Source of the DNA: Eretmocerus hayati
Lineage: Eukaryota > Arthropoda > Insecta > Hymenoptera > Aphelinidae
Assembly: GCA_029851415.1 (NCBI GenBank)
Contig: CM056744.1
Span: 85,716,907 to 85,780,906 of the forward strand
Direction of reading: 5' to 3'
DNA: 64,000 bases
Made by a program: the position numbers and the translations under genes. Shown here in pieces: positions 23,991 through 35,184 of the stretch. Each line of letters opens with the position of its first letter. The stretch's first letter is position 1. The notes beneath the pieces are model-generated. The model saw only the letters and a program-made list of their open reading frames with translations. It had not been told where the DNA came from and did no database searches.

Positions 23991-24600
23991 ACCTTCGCAA
24001 CTTTCTTTTTCGCCAATGCCTCTCAAGTCCAAGCCAACCTCTCGACTTTTGCGCGGCAGCGTGCATAATAAATGCCAGCTATGGCAGGAGCGCTCGCGTA
24101 CATATTTATTCTTTGCCGTGATATCCCGTGGGATAGCAGAGCTTGGCCCTTGGGTACTCCTGCGGTGCGGCATAGGTCGGATCATTATCCGGGCAAATTG
24201 CACAATGCCTCGTTTCCTTAGGCATCGTCGGCAACCACCGAAGCCAACGACGACGCCTTTACCATCGAGTCGTGCATAATAATAACTCTAGGGGGTGAGA
24301 GGTCGCAAAAGAGGGTGGGCCCGGCCGGTCGGGAGCGTCGAGAGGTATTTTTGCAATGCGCGCGCGCGAGCTCACGTAACGAGAGACAAAAAGTCGCGGG
24401 GGAAAGAAGGGCCAGGGAGGTGAGACGAGGTACTCATTTTTGCCTCGCTAATGCGACCGCGTCGTGATTGCAGCGAGAGATGATGCTCTTTTGAGAGCTT
24501 GCTGCGCCGCCCCCGCATCCGATGTGGCCTGAGGCGACTATATATGACGACGATGAAGACGGTGGTTGAGGCAGATAGCGGGCGGGGAATCAAACGCCAT
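23990..24600. other. CpG-rich region, possible regulatory sequence
   Basis: GC- and CpG-rich (for example GGGCCCGGCCGGTCGGGAGCG near 24316 and an alternating GCGCGCGCG near 24358) in an AT-rich background. Overlapping open frames on both strands are probably compositional. No splice-supported exon seen. Confidence 0.3.
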
Positions 24601-24999
24601 TATGCTTTTCTCTGATGCGCCTCTCTGCATGAAGCTCTTGGGATATAGTCGAGAAGCCTGAATATGACGCGTGGCTCGTTTTGAATTTTGCGGCAGCCAG
24701 ATTGCGAGGAGGCCTTACTTCTTTTTTTAATTACACGTTTGAGGAAGGAAGATAGAGAGATGAATTGCACTACGGTTATTAGAGTTACAATATTCTGTAG
24801 ATTTTGAGTTAGAGCAAGGGAATCCACAAGGACCGCATATAGAAGTGAAGAGGATTGAATAATCTCTGTGCTTGATTGAAAGGTTGCCCTTATTTCCATT
24901 TTTTGTGAGCCAGTGCTACATTCATTGATCAAGAAGAAATTATTATTAGACATAGACTAACTATAACAAATTTCTCGAAAAACTTCAAACAATTGATTG

Positions 25000-25095
25000 A
25001 ATGAGAAATTCAACCATCTGGTTCAGAATTCAACCAGTTTCTTTCACCAATTAGTCGAACTTTCTATCCAACCAGTTGGTGGAAATTTTTAGTGT
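25000..25095. repeat. Fragment of element E (AACCAG/CTGGTT repeats)
   Basis: Carries the repeated unit ATTCAACCAG...CCAGTTGGTGGAAATTTTT followed by AGTGTA, the same pattern as the right end of the larger element at 28266-30703. I found no matching second end nearby, so I call it a fragment. Confidence 0.5.
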
Positions 25096-25099
25096 ATAT

Positions 25100-25960
25100 T
25101 GATAATATAGTGACACAGATTTTACGAATTCCACTCCAGATGTTTGCTTTCTTAATAAAAAAAAGTACATGATCTCGTGAAATGAGCGAAAGAAGAGGAC
25201 AAAAAAAGGCCAAGAATATCGACTAAATTCAACCAGAAGAATTCAGTTTTCTGACTCACATTATTAAAAAATCGGCCGGAAAAGTGCGATAAGACCTGTT
25301 TTGAATTCATACATTCTGAATAAGATTATTCATAAATAGCATTGAATGATCGTAAGCAAATGAATTGAGTGTAAAATGATCTTAATCAAAATCAAATTTC
25401 CTCACTAAAAAAGTGGAAGATTGGATTGGATTTTATCATCCAAACTCGTCTGAAAAGCGGTCGCACTCAACTACCTCCTCCTCCGTTTCTCGAAAGTCGC
25501 GCAGACGAGGAAGCAGATTCTTCTCTTGAAATTGTTGCTAGAAATTCAAAGTGTGGAATAGCTTTCTAACCACAGGATCGGGGGATTACAAGATACCAAT
25601 TCGGCTTAAATTTTAGAAAATTATATCCTGAGCGACTTTTTGACCGGAATGGCAACTTGCGACATCAACGGTAAATCTCGCGCTGACTTTTTCGTGCTCG
25701 TGTGCGAAAAATCGAGGTGGGTGTCACATTATTTTTCCAGTAAATCTGGTGCACAGAAGAACAAGAATCCAGTCAGGAACTTTAGCTCCAATCTTTATTA
25801 ATTGGCACTTTTTTCTCTCAGAGATTTTCATTCTTGACACAAATGGCAATGTCTCGCATTTGTATAGTATTTCCTTGAATGGTATGAAAAATGGCTAGAT
25901 CATTGTGAAAAATAGTGCAATGATGCAGATTCCGGGATAAATTCTTCACATTGGTCATCG
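25100..25960. other. Intergenic DNA, no gene recognised
   Basis: AT-rich, short ORFs only, no repeat structure seen. Confidence 0.4.
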
Positions 25961-25964
25961 CATA

Positions 25965-27177
25965 GGGGAGAGTGGGGCAAAATTGGATAAGAGAGATAGC
26001 TCGGTCGGAGGCGAGTCTAGGCTTTCGCCGCGTAAATTTATCTTTTAATACCATCACGGACAATGGTTTATAATGGCGGTTAGATCTCCTGAAACGATAC
26101 TGGGAGTCCACGCTGACATACGGGTGCTTCACGAGGGCCTCACGCGGTTCATTTTCCAAATGCAAAAATTCACGCTACTTCTGCAAAAGTTGACGAACTT
26201 AATCGCCGTTTGGGGGTCAAAAACTATATTACAAAACAAAGATTTTGAGCCATCGTGGGCCAAAATCGGTTTACCTGGACCCAAGTTATCGCAATTCTCC
26301 GAAAAAAACGCCTGGGGGTATTTTTGGACGAATTGGTGGGTGCGAATTTGGACAATATTAAATCCCATCTAAAATCGTTCGACCGATCACCTGTTCATGT
26401 TTTTTGAGGATAATTGTGCGTATCGAGGCGCGTGTGCGTTCGGGCAAATTTTTCGAAGCGCGGGAGGTTGAGGGTGAGTTAGGTGATTGAAAATCGGTGA
26501 GAAAATAAGGTTACGATCTCCAATGGCCGTCTTTAAGGAGTCAGTTTAGAAGTCAGAAGTCGCTTTCAACGTGTTCCCGGATAGTCCTCGATTTAAGCAT
26601 TTTCACTCTCGCATTCGGTGACATTGCCTTGAATGTTACACTCTATCAGCGGGATCGTTGACGTAGGTGCGAGTACGAATACCTCCAATATGAAGAAAAA
26701 AAAGTCGACTCTTAGAAGCCAAGAGTCGATTGCTGATTACTGAGGACGATAGTGCACCAGTGAAGCGCCTATTCCAATAATGCTGAAAAATGGCACAAAA
26801 ATGGCTCGCTTGTTGAGGCTATGGGAAGATGTAAAAGTCTCAGGCAGGTTTCCCTCTTGGTTTTGGGTTATTACCACTCGTTTTGATGAGCAAATGCGAC
26901 TCTAATAGGTAGGGAATAATGCCGTATAGCTAGATTTTGAAAGGCTGTTCAAATTTGCCCCCAAAACTTGTCAAAAGTGCCCCCAAGCTCGGGGCGAATT
27001 TGGACAGATTTTGTTTTTCAACTTCAAGAACAACTCTGAACGCTGAAGCCTAGGGGTCTGAAAATTTTTTTGCAATTTATTCAATAGCTGAACTTCAAAG
27101 TCCCATAGCGCGCCTAGCCCCAAGTATCGTCAGATAGCCCCACTGCAAAATCCGTCCAATTTTGCCTCACTCTCCCC
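25965..27177. mobile_element. TA-flanked 1.2-kb inverted-repeat element
   Basis: Left end GGGGAGAGTGGGGCAAAATT and right end AATTTTGCCTCACTCTCCCC are exact or near-exact inverted repeats, with TA on each side (25963-25964 and 27178-27179). The phrase GGGCAAATTTxGGAC recurs inside, with inverted matches. No transposase ORF survives (26073-26372 and 26129-26368 overlap on opposite strands). Likely a Tc1/mariner-type non-autonomous element. Its ends recall family A (GGGGGCAAATTGGG), so the two may be distantly related. Confidence 0.7.
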
Positions 27178-27454
27178 TATACAGGTACATAGGTGGATGG
27201 GATGATTTCTGCCTGACTGGGCAGAAAAAATTTCGAAAGAAAGACCACTTTGAAGGGAAGCCACAGACAACATTGCACAATTGCGGGACGTGTGATAAAA
27301 TTTTCTAACCGCAATGCTCATACTGTTTCATGTAGAAAGTGCAAGAAGATGGTGCCTCGATTCTACAGTTAACTTGAGAACTATACTAGAACCTTTTAAA
27401 TTCGGCATTCTGTATATTGGGCACTTCAATTTGGGACTAAGAGTATTCTTTACA

Positions 27455-28065
27455 TGTTAAATGCTCTCCGTATTCGCTCCGAGACGCGCGCTTTTGAAAT
27501 TCAAAACGGGCGATTGTGCGCGGCCCGTGGCCACCGCATTCACTACAACTGGCGTACTGTGCAGCAGACGGTGAATCTTGGTAAGGGTCAAACTCGAAAA
27601 CCATCGCTCAAATGTGGCAACAATAAGCGAGAAAGTTGTAGAACTTGTAAAAACGAAGAGTTTGAGTGGTCGTGAGCCTAAATCCGAGCAAATTTGAGCT
27701 AGTTGAGGCGATTTCGAGATTTGGCGTGCTTTTAGCATAGGCGTCGCAGCCGCCACTCAAGCCGCGGGCTCGCATCCATTCTTTCGAGCTCCGCGAATCT
27801 TTCAATATTGCTCTGATTGATATCCAAAACAGCTCAAAATCTTCGTAATTAAATTTCCAACGACTTTGTCGCTTACTGTTAGCAGGTTCAAGCTACGGTT
27901 TTCTCCTAAATTCACGAAAACCCCGTCTGCGCCTATGCTGTACCTCGCTGTGCACGCTCAATATTGTCATTGGCATGGCGCAGTATTGCGTCACCCTACA
28001 GTACGCCAGTTGTACTTCCAAAGTCAGCCACTACGTGGCGCTCCGCTGAATCTCGGAGCGAATAT
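27455..28065. repeat. Imperfect palindromic element
   Basis: The two halves are reverse complements with gaps. ATTCGCTCCGAGA (about 27472) pairs with TCTCGGAGCGAAT (about 28052). ACAACTGGCGTACTGT (about 27544) pairs with ACAGTACGCCAGTTGT (about 28000). AAGCGAGAAAGTTGTAG (about 27627) pairs with the AACGACTTTGTCGCTT region (about 27859). The centre is near 27755. The open frames inside (27454-27756 on both strands) follow from the palindrome and are not genes. Ends not sharply defined. Confidence 0.6.
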
Positions 28066-28349
28066 TGGGCACCTGTCTATTTGGGGCGTTTCTTCCTGGA
28101 ACCGTGGGTGCCTAATTTAGGCAGGATTTACTGTATTGCTCATTTGACCAGTAATTTTGACCAACCAGGGCCAAGCAATCACGATTTCCCCAAAAAGTGA
28201 TTTGTTGTGAGTTCGCGGAAGGGTGTACCCAATATGCCCTCATTGATCATTTTCTCAACAGCTCTGCAGTGTAAAAAATTGGTTGAATTTTTCATTCAAC
28301 CAGCTGGTTGAATTTTCAAGCAAGTGATATCATCCAATATTGAATTCCA

Positions 28350-28595
28350 ACTTACGTCGGTCGGAAATCCAGGTTAAACAAGGTTTTGTGGTGATCGTAT
28401 CTGGATGGGTGACCTCTGATCGGGATATGCTATGAGCTCGCGCGAAAAATTCGTCGATCTTATTATTATGGTTATAATACGGGACTACCCACGAGATTGA
28501 TAGATGGTGATGATTGGTTGACATTTTTGGGTCAGGAAAATAAGTTTCGTCAAGTTTTTTTGTAAACAAACAGGGAATATCATGGACCATTTCCA
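28350..28595 (+). mobile_element. 5S rRNA-derived SINE, copy 1
   Basis: The head resembles the internal promoter half of 5S rRNA: CAGGTTAAACAAGGTTTTGTG (A-box-like) and, about 20 nt later, GTATCTGGATGGGTGACC (C-box-like; 5S has a TGGATGGGxGACC block). The tail (about 28440-28595), with GATAGATGGTGATGATTGG and TTTTTGGGTCAG, is not 5S but is shared with the two other copies. This is the design of SINE3-class elements: pol III 5S promoter plus unrelated body. Confidence 0.6.
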
Positions 28596-28709
28596 TTCAA
28601 AACCACCTATCGATTCCATGGGTGATGTATTCATAAACTCATCCACAGTGATTAGATATTTCAAACTAGTGGCTGAATTAGATACGCGTCACTGAATATT
28701 TCCACGAAA

Positions 28710-28960
28710 ACGCTCGCGGGGCCACCGCTGATGTTTTTTTCCTGTTTGTTCACGAGAAAACATAACTAAATTTGTTGTTCTGACCCAAAAATGTTAACCG
28801 ATCATCACCATCTATCAACGTCGTGGGCCCTGTATTGTAACTATAATAATAGAGTCAGCGAATTTTTTGCCCGAGCTAAGCACGGCAGCCCCAGCCGATT
28901 GACCCCCAGACCGGATACCAAATCGTGGAAACGTTGCTCAACCTGAATTTTTTCCCAAAA
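28710..28960 (-). mobile_element. 5S rRNA-derived SINE, copy 2 (inverted relative to copy 1)
   Basis: On the minus strand: CAGGTTGAGCAACGTTTCC, then GGTATCCGGTCTGGGGGTCA and GGGGCTGCCGTG, in the order and spacing of the 3' half of 5S rRNA. The tail has GATAGATGGTGATGATCGG, TTTTTGGGTCAGAAC and AACATCAGCGG, matching copy 1 in reverse orientation. Confidence 0.6.
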
Positions 28961-29062
28961 AAGCTCGCTTGACTGCCGCTGATGTTCTTTTCTATTTGTT
29001 TGTGAAAATTCACGAAGAAATTTTTTTTCTGACCCAACAATATTGCACGAAGACCACTACCT
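28961..29062 (-). mobile_element. 5S-derived SINE, copy 3 (tail only)
   Basis: On the minus strand it repeats only the tail of copy 2 (TGTTGGGTCAGAA, then a T/A-rich stretch, then GAACATCAGCGGCAG). It abuts the 5S-like head of copy 2, so the cluster reads tail, then head, then tail. The head of this copy is missing. Confidence 0.5.
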
Positions 29063-31390
29063 AAACAGGCCGGTACCTAAGTGTATATGAGGGTTTCCAT
29101 GGACTTTTAACTATTGACCCTCCGAAATAATAAAAAAAAATTTCTCATCGCACACGTTTGAAATGGGTTTCATGTGATTCTTAGATCTTGAAAACATGTG
29201 AAAAAAGTGGTGCCACTCTCTTCCAAGCCGAGGTATCTAGGTTCAGAACGACGTGTACGGAATCCCACTCTTGAAACATCTGTGAATCAACTTCAATCGA
29301 GTAGATTCGATTCATAACATTGTCTAGACGACTGATAGGGATTATATTTTGCCTGACTTGACTTTAAGATGAATTTCATCATTGATTCTTCCAAAATTCG
29401 ATGTAAATTTCCAAAATCGAGTCACGACTTATGAGTCTCATTTCAATTTCTAGAGTATACTGTGGTGTTATTTTGTTCATATTTCAGCCGTATACTATGT
29501 AGAAATCAAGAAATCCGCGATACCATCACATTTAGAGGCTTATTAGCTTACTATCATATATATATATATGTGGCGTTTCCAGACTCGCCGGGTTTCTCGG
29601 GAGAACTCCAGGGGTCTTTCGGGTCCATTGTGGGGAAGGTCCGTGGTTAGGTTTGTGGACAGCGTGGCGGGCCGTTTCTAGGTGTAGTTTGCGCCCATTG
29701 GAACATTAGTTTCCATGAGATTCGTTCACCACACGTATGCTCATAACTAAGTCCGGGCGGTGGTGGGGTTGGGGGGTAGGAGTTCGAGGTCCCTGACTTC
29801 ATGGAATTCAAATATTTCTCCTTAGCTTTTCACAGAAATACCGGTCGACAATTGCAACTCAGAACAGTGCGGTTATATCCTTTTTTTGATAAAGAAGAAA
29901 GAGCATAACATTCCAATCCTGTGCTTTACGTCTCCTGAGTATGCCATCATAAAACGACCATTTTCAAAGCCAGTGGCGCGATAACTTTATGAGCTTTGAA
30001 GCTTTATAAAATTTGTCCGGATCAACGCACACTCACAAACCAAACGGGATTCGATTCGTCTTCTTTTAAAATTGGAAAACTCATTTCTAAATTCCCCGTT
30101 TCACACAAGGTATTTCATCATTTTCGTAAACAATACCCAGAGAAAGTTTTCCCACAAAACTCGGTTACATCAATAAATGAAAGCTAATATCATAGCCAAA
30201 TCAGCGCACACCTCTGAATCAAACATTTTCTCAAAATATAAGATTAGTAGATGGATATATCATTCCAGCAAAGTATTTGAAAGATAGGTATTTTAGTTAA
30301 AGCCTTTTCAATTTCAAAAATCGCGTTGGTACGTTTGTAAACTACCCAAAAATCATCTTTTGCGGTCTGCTTTTGACAAATCAGGATGCGTTCAAACAAA
30401 AAAGACTATAATCCATGTTGAAAGATGCCAAATACTATACAATGCTACTCCTGCGCACTCCTCATCGTTCTGAATACTCGTGGAACACCTGCAGTAACAC
30501 AAAAGTCAAAAGATCCGTGGAAACCCTCATATACATCTCATGGCTTGCGTATCCGGGAACTCGCAGCCGTTGGGTATTCAGTTGAATTCTCAACAACTTG
30601 GTTGAATTCTCAACCAGTTTGGTTGAAGTTTCGATTCAATCAACTGGTGGAAATTTTCATTCAACCAACTGGTGGAAGTTTTTTTAATAAATTTTTTACA
30701 GTGTGGTTTATCTCAATATTTTTCAATGTAATTTAACTGTCTATAGTTTGTCCCAAGACCTTTAAGATGAACGAAAGTACGTCCGATTTCTATCAACTGG
30801 AATCGAGCTGTCTCATTTTTCAGAAAAAAAAAAAAAAAACAAAAATCGTAAATCGAAGGTAAAGTGCATGAAATCGTTTTTATGAGTTTGCAACAACGTT
30901 TGGATCTTTTCGCCGATTCACATTACTATTTTAGACTAATTTTGACGTGATGAACATGTTCTGAATAGTGAAAAAGTCGTACTTCACTCCCATGTGAGAT
31001 AACCACAAGGGGGGGGGGCTGTTGTGTACACAACACTTTGGCCTTCATGTTTTCCATCCGATTTCCTCATTATACACATAAAATTTCCCCAGATCTCAGT
31101 TCTGCAATTCCAAAGGACGGATTCTGAAGATTTTGAGAAAAGGAATCGAATGCGCTGAAGTACGTTGAGATTGGTGGGACCAAAAGTAAACGCAATCTTG
31201 TTGACGATTCTTAAGTAGGCGAGTACGAAAAATTCAAATACTCAGTCTACGCAGAAATCATCAAGAGTCGATCCAAATGAATAATTTCCCAATATTTGAA
31301 CATAACAAATGTAAAAGAAATTGCGCGAAGGTCCACGATCGCCCAATTCTGAGATCCGCAAGTGGGGGCATATTGGGAACACTCACCTTA

Positions 31391-32457
31391 GTTGGTTCGC
31401 CAACTTATCCCTAGAATCATTCGTCAAGTCATTATACATGAAAATATAATAAACTTGAGTAGCATATCCTGATAAAACCTTATTTAGATTTCCTTCCTTC
31501 CTTTTAAACTTGCAAATTTGCTTTTAGGAGAAAAGTTTCATGATTAAAAAATGAGAACCATTCATCTCGACTCTCAAAAAATCCCCACAGACCCTTCAAG
31601 AAACTCAATGATTATCATTTGTTGAGAAAGCTCACCTTTCTCTGTCTTCTCCATCGTATTCCCTATTCTAACTACTCCATGCCATCACAATCACAATGAG
31701 TTTTCCAAACTCTCACTGTCGATCTATTTCATTATCCTGTATGATGAAAGTAACACGTACGCGTACAATGAATTGAACAGACCTTGCGCAAATCTAATAC
31801 TTACCCATCTCGACGATAGGATCCAATTTTGCACGTAATGCGCAACGAAGAGTCGTGACTTTTGGCCGTCAGAGCCGAGTGGTATATCTAATACGGAGGT
31901 GATCCAACGCCGGAGGGCATCATCTGCCGGGCACGCGCGTTCCGAACGAATCGGGCCAATATAATGATCTCGTAGGCGACACGTGGTAATTGGATCGCAC
32001 GTTGCTTGCCCGGCTAATGCAAGCCGTTTCGCGCGAGTGCCGCTCCCGACAAATTTTGCCAATAATCGCTAGCGCGAAGTGTACCACTGTGGATAATATT
32101 ATATACAGACAGCTTTGCGATGCTGCAGGGCGTATTTGCACGGACACCTCGTAATGGGCCTGCATTATCCTAGCGTCCACGATAGATGTGCCGGGTGAGA
32201 TTGGATGTAGCTGCGGGCTATGGGTTTGATCCAACACGCTAAACATTTTGATACGTCGCGTCACGAGATATGATGCGAGGGTGTTGCCGGGTGCATGATA
32301 CACTGTCAACCTATGGTGTAAAATGGATGACTGATTAGTGTTAGGATATCACAACGAAACGTGTGAGATGGATTGAGATCCAGTATTTTCGAAATATATT
32401 GCAATATTTGTGGATGATTACAGTACTTTCGAGTGAAATTCAAAATTGCTCGGGTTA
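31391..32457. other. Intergenic DNA with a CpG-richer patch (31730-32310)
   Basis: The 31730-32310 part is GC-richer with overlapping minus-strand frames (31724-32062; 31920-32309) without domains. Possibly regulatory. No gene or repeat recognised. Confidence 0.3.
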
Positions 32458-33570
32458 ACAGTACCGGTCATCAGAAGTTTGTGTACACCTAAGAAAAAAA
32501 AAATTTCGATTTATGCTCACTCGACTGTTCGGATCTCCTTGGTCCAAAATCACTTTACTTGAGTACATTTTGTAGCTTTTTCTAAGCACTTTAAGAGCTA
32601 TTTAGTATTTCCTGTGCAGCTCAATAGATTCCTGTAAAATCAATCTGAAGCCTTGTAGAATTTCATAAAAATCGGGTCATCTTGCAAACCTCCGCAAGGC
32701 TGGCGGAAATTGATGGATTTAGATGATTCGAAGAGCATCTTAAAGTAGAAGTCAAGAGCTCTGAAATTCATTTTTTTAAATTATTCCAGCTTATTTCTGA
32801 TCCGAGCTGTGACTGTTTTCGTAAGAAAAGCTCTCTCTCAAAGAGTCCCACAAACCACTATACAGGTGAAGAAATCAGGCTCACGGTGGTATTCCTCTGA
32901 GTTTTTCCGAGTTTTTTCGTATTGTTGATGAGAGGAACCAAGATCAGTGCTTATACCACTCGAAAAATAGTCCATTCATAATTTCTCAATGACTGGTACA
33001 TTTTTCGAGGAAAATCTTACTCTACAAAATGGGTCACAGCTCGCACCAGGAATAACCTAGAATTTCCAAGAATGGATCTCGACGCTCTGGACTTCATCTT
33101 TGGGATGCTTTTTTAATCATCTAAATCCATCAATTTTCTACCAGACTTGCGGAGGTTTGCGTCATGACCCAATTTTTATGAAATTCTACAAGGTTTCAGA
33201 TTGGTTTTGCAAAAATCTATTGAACTGTGCGGAGAAAATATTGAATAGCTCTCAAAGTACTTGAAAAAAGCTACGAAGTGAGCCCAAGTAGAGTTATTTT
33301 GGACTAAGGAGATCCGAGCAGTCGAGTGAGCGAAATGGGAATATTTTTTATACGTCCTTACGAAGAAACCTCGCTGCGCGAAGACGCCTGGGAACAAGTT
33401 GTTTCTGCGTATAGATGGATAAAACTGCATACACGTCTCGTGTCGGAACATTTTTCCTTCGGGAAAACCAAGCTGGATGTCCAGCCCGGTTTCCCGAAGG
33501 AAAAAATGTTTCCAGCACTCGACGCGTAATGTACTATTTTAGGTCCGCACAAACTTTTGACCGGGAGTGT
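32458..33570. mobile_element. Tc1/mariner-type palindromic (foldback) element
   Basis: Left end ACAGTACCGGTCATCAGAAG, then TTTGTGTACACC; the right end read in reverse gives ACACTCCCGGTC, then AAAAGTTTGTGCGGACC. This C-A-G-T-N-C-C-G-G-T-C-A type of end is usual for Tc1/mariner elements. TA precedes the left end (32456-32457). The body is an inverted repeat of about 400-bp arms (CCTCCGCAAG near 32690 against CTTGCGGAGG near 33147; CACTCGACTG near 32519 against CAGTCGAGTG near 33320), centred near 32910. The right end runs straight into the GATA tail of the LINE, so its own TA is not seen. Confidence 0.7.
33434..33524 (+). repeat. Strong 91-nt hairpin inside the Tc1/mariner-type element
   Basis: GGAACATTTTTCCTTCGGGA with CCAAGCTGG pairs with CCAGCCCGG and TCCCGAAGGAAAAAATGTTT across a short loop (ATGT), with weaker outer pairing (CGTC...GACG). 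It is off-centre in the host palindrome and looks like a later small insertion. Length and stem would suit a small-RNA precursor, but nothing shows it is one. Confidence 0.5.
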
Positions 33571-33571
33571 G

Positions 33572-33600
33572 AGATAGATAGATAGATAGATAGATAGATA
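33572..33600. repeat. (GATA)n microsatellite at the 3' end of a LINE
   Basis: About seven GATA units. On the LINE's strand this is a (TATC)n tail, the place where many non-LTR elements without poly(A) carry short tandem repeats. Confidence 0.85.
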
Positions 33601-34020
33601 TTTATTCAACTGTGGACTCTAGGTCCAGCGTAGTCGAGGCTACGTGCTATACAATCCATACAAAAGTTCCAGGCCATATACACGAGAACGAGACTCGAGC
33701 ATCATGAGTAGAAAAAAGAAAGAAATAAAAAGTGAATAACAATAATCATAATACTATTGATCAGACATTCCACATTTGTTTGATCAACTCATATGGTAAA
33801 TCTAAGTTCAGGTAATGAATCCCTACATACATATAAAATTAACTAAAATTAAAAATGGTAGACCAGAGCATCATCTAAATCTCCTGGTGAGTCCTGCTCA
33901 TCCAGACAGAAACTTGACAAACCGTGGATAGACAATACAGCATATGCAAGTCATCTAGTCCTTCACAATGTACGTATGCTCCGAGCATATCGAGCGAAGA
34001 GGAAACTTGATCAGGGTATT

Positions 34021-35184
34021 CTATCGACTAGTGTCAATCGTTACCAGCGAGTAAATGAAGGGAAGCCTCGTTTTAAACGAGGGACGTTTGTATTCGCTCT
34101 TTATGTCATCAGGCAACTTGTTCCGAAGCATAATACTTTCAATCAAGAATGAATATCTATATGTGGCAGATGACCAAGATAGTACAATCAAATCGAATTT
34201 GGAATACCTTTTGGACCCTACTCTATCTTCCGGTCTAAACTCCAGCCTTGTTTTCAGATATCTAGGTTCCGACGTCTTTAGGATAGTGGCTAATAAACAC
34301 AGGGTTAGGTAATTCCTGCGTAAAGAATAGGGCATAATCTGAAACTCGTCATACCAGGGTGTAATGTGGTCGTACTTTTTACAAGAAGCTACAAACCGAA
34401 CGGCTGCATTTTTGCAACGACCAAGTTTCACAGTGAGTTCATTTGAGAGATCGAGAAACAAACCTGAGCAATATTCAAGGTGGGTAAAGACTAGAGACTT
34501 CACCAGTAGGAGTTTGGTGCCTTGGGGCATAGAATCACTACATCTGCGTAATTTGCTAAGGGACGCGAAGCAGTTCCTCGTTATAACAGAGAATTGATTG
34601 CGCATTGTGAGGCAACTATCAAGAGTTACACCAAGCAATTTGAGCGTGTCGCAGTATTCTACTATCTGGTCCCCTACTTTGAGAGGTGGAACATCTAGCT
34701 CTTTCAACTTATTCATAAAGAATCGCGACCCGAACCATATGGCTTTTGTTTTCTTGTCATGCAGCTTGAGACCATTTTCGATGACCCAGATCCTGAAACG
34801 ATCTATGTCTTTGTTAACGAGTTTGACTATATTTGCAACGTCTTTGATATGCCCATGATAGTAGATAGTTGTATCATCAGCATAAAAGTGCGATTTACAG
34901 TGCCGGCATACCAAAGCAGCATCGTTGGCAAAGATGGAGTAGAAAGGTGGCCCTGCTCTCGAACTCTGAGGAACACCAGCATGGCGAATGCATGGTGCCG
35001 AGCATTGGCCATCCGGCAATCTGACAATTTGTGTCCTGTCCGAAAGGAATGACTTGACCCATCCACAGGCTGAGTCCGAAAACCCATAGGCTTTCAGTTT
35101 CTCAGTAAAAAGAGAAATATCAACCATATCGAATGCTCGTGTGATTTCGAGACTGACCATCAGGGTAATCATTTCACGATTCAC
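34021..35184 (-). pseudogene. LINE reverse transcriptase, C-terminal part (partial, probably dead)
   Basis: Open for 387 codons, the longest frame in the window. RT palm motifs in order: motif A MVSLEITRAFDMVD (residues about 9-22), motif B GVPQSSRAGPPFYSIFAND (about 70-88), motif C FYADDTTIYY (about 101-110). Motif C keeps both Asp, but motif A has Glu where LINEs normally have the catalytic Asp (L-D-x-x-x-A-F-D), and motif B departs from the usual G-V-P-Q-G-S pattern. After the thumb region, the C-terminus (LGVTLD at about 187; YLKTRLEFR and LPDDIKSEYKRPSFKTRL later) matches the tail of many arthropod LINE ORF2 proteins. The first Met is only the first ATG after truncation; a TAA lies a few codons upstream. 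It copied element RNA at the target site when active. Now most likely inactive. Confidence 0.8.

Larger units (their letters stand above)
28266..30703. mobile_element. Element E: 2.4-kb inverted-end element with repeated AACCAG subterminal units
   Basis: Left end CAGTGTAAAAAATTGGTTG and right end ...AATTTTTTACAGTG are inverted. Just inside both ends are repeated TTCAACCAG/CTGGTTGAA units (28281-28318; 30580-30672), which look like multiple protein-binding sites. There is no transposase. The left half carries a 5S-derived SINE cluster (28350-29062). The rest (about 29065-30575) has no recognised gene. A TA run lies at about 29557-29570 and a GGGAACTCC-rich patch at about 29590-29645. Superfamily not assigned; no clean target duplication. 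Confidence 0.55.
28217..31388. mobile_element. MITE family A, copy 4, split by element E
   Basis: Starts at GGGTGTACCCAATATGCCC and matches other copies up to TTCTCAACAGCTCTG (28265). It resumes after 30703 with TTTATCTCAATATTTTTCAA and ends with GGGGGCATATTGGGAACACTCACCT, followed by TA (31389-31390). The left terminal bases are decayed. The interruption falls at a spot that is continuous in the copies at 55317 and 62352. Confidence 0.6.

Noticed and set aside
27454..27756. Overlapping ORFs on both strands as a gene
   Set aside because: They lie in an imperfect palindrome, which generates open frames on both strands.
28350..28440. A real 5S rRNA gene
   Set aside because: Only part of the 5S internal promoter region is recognisable. 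The 5' half, the long closing stem and the terminator are missing, and the sequence is joined to a non-5S tail shared by other copies.
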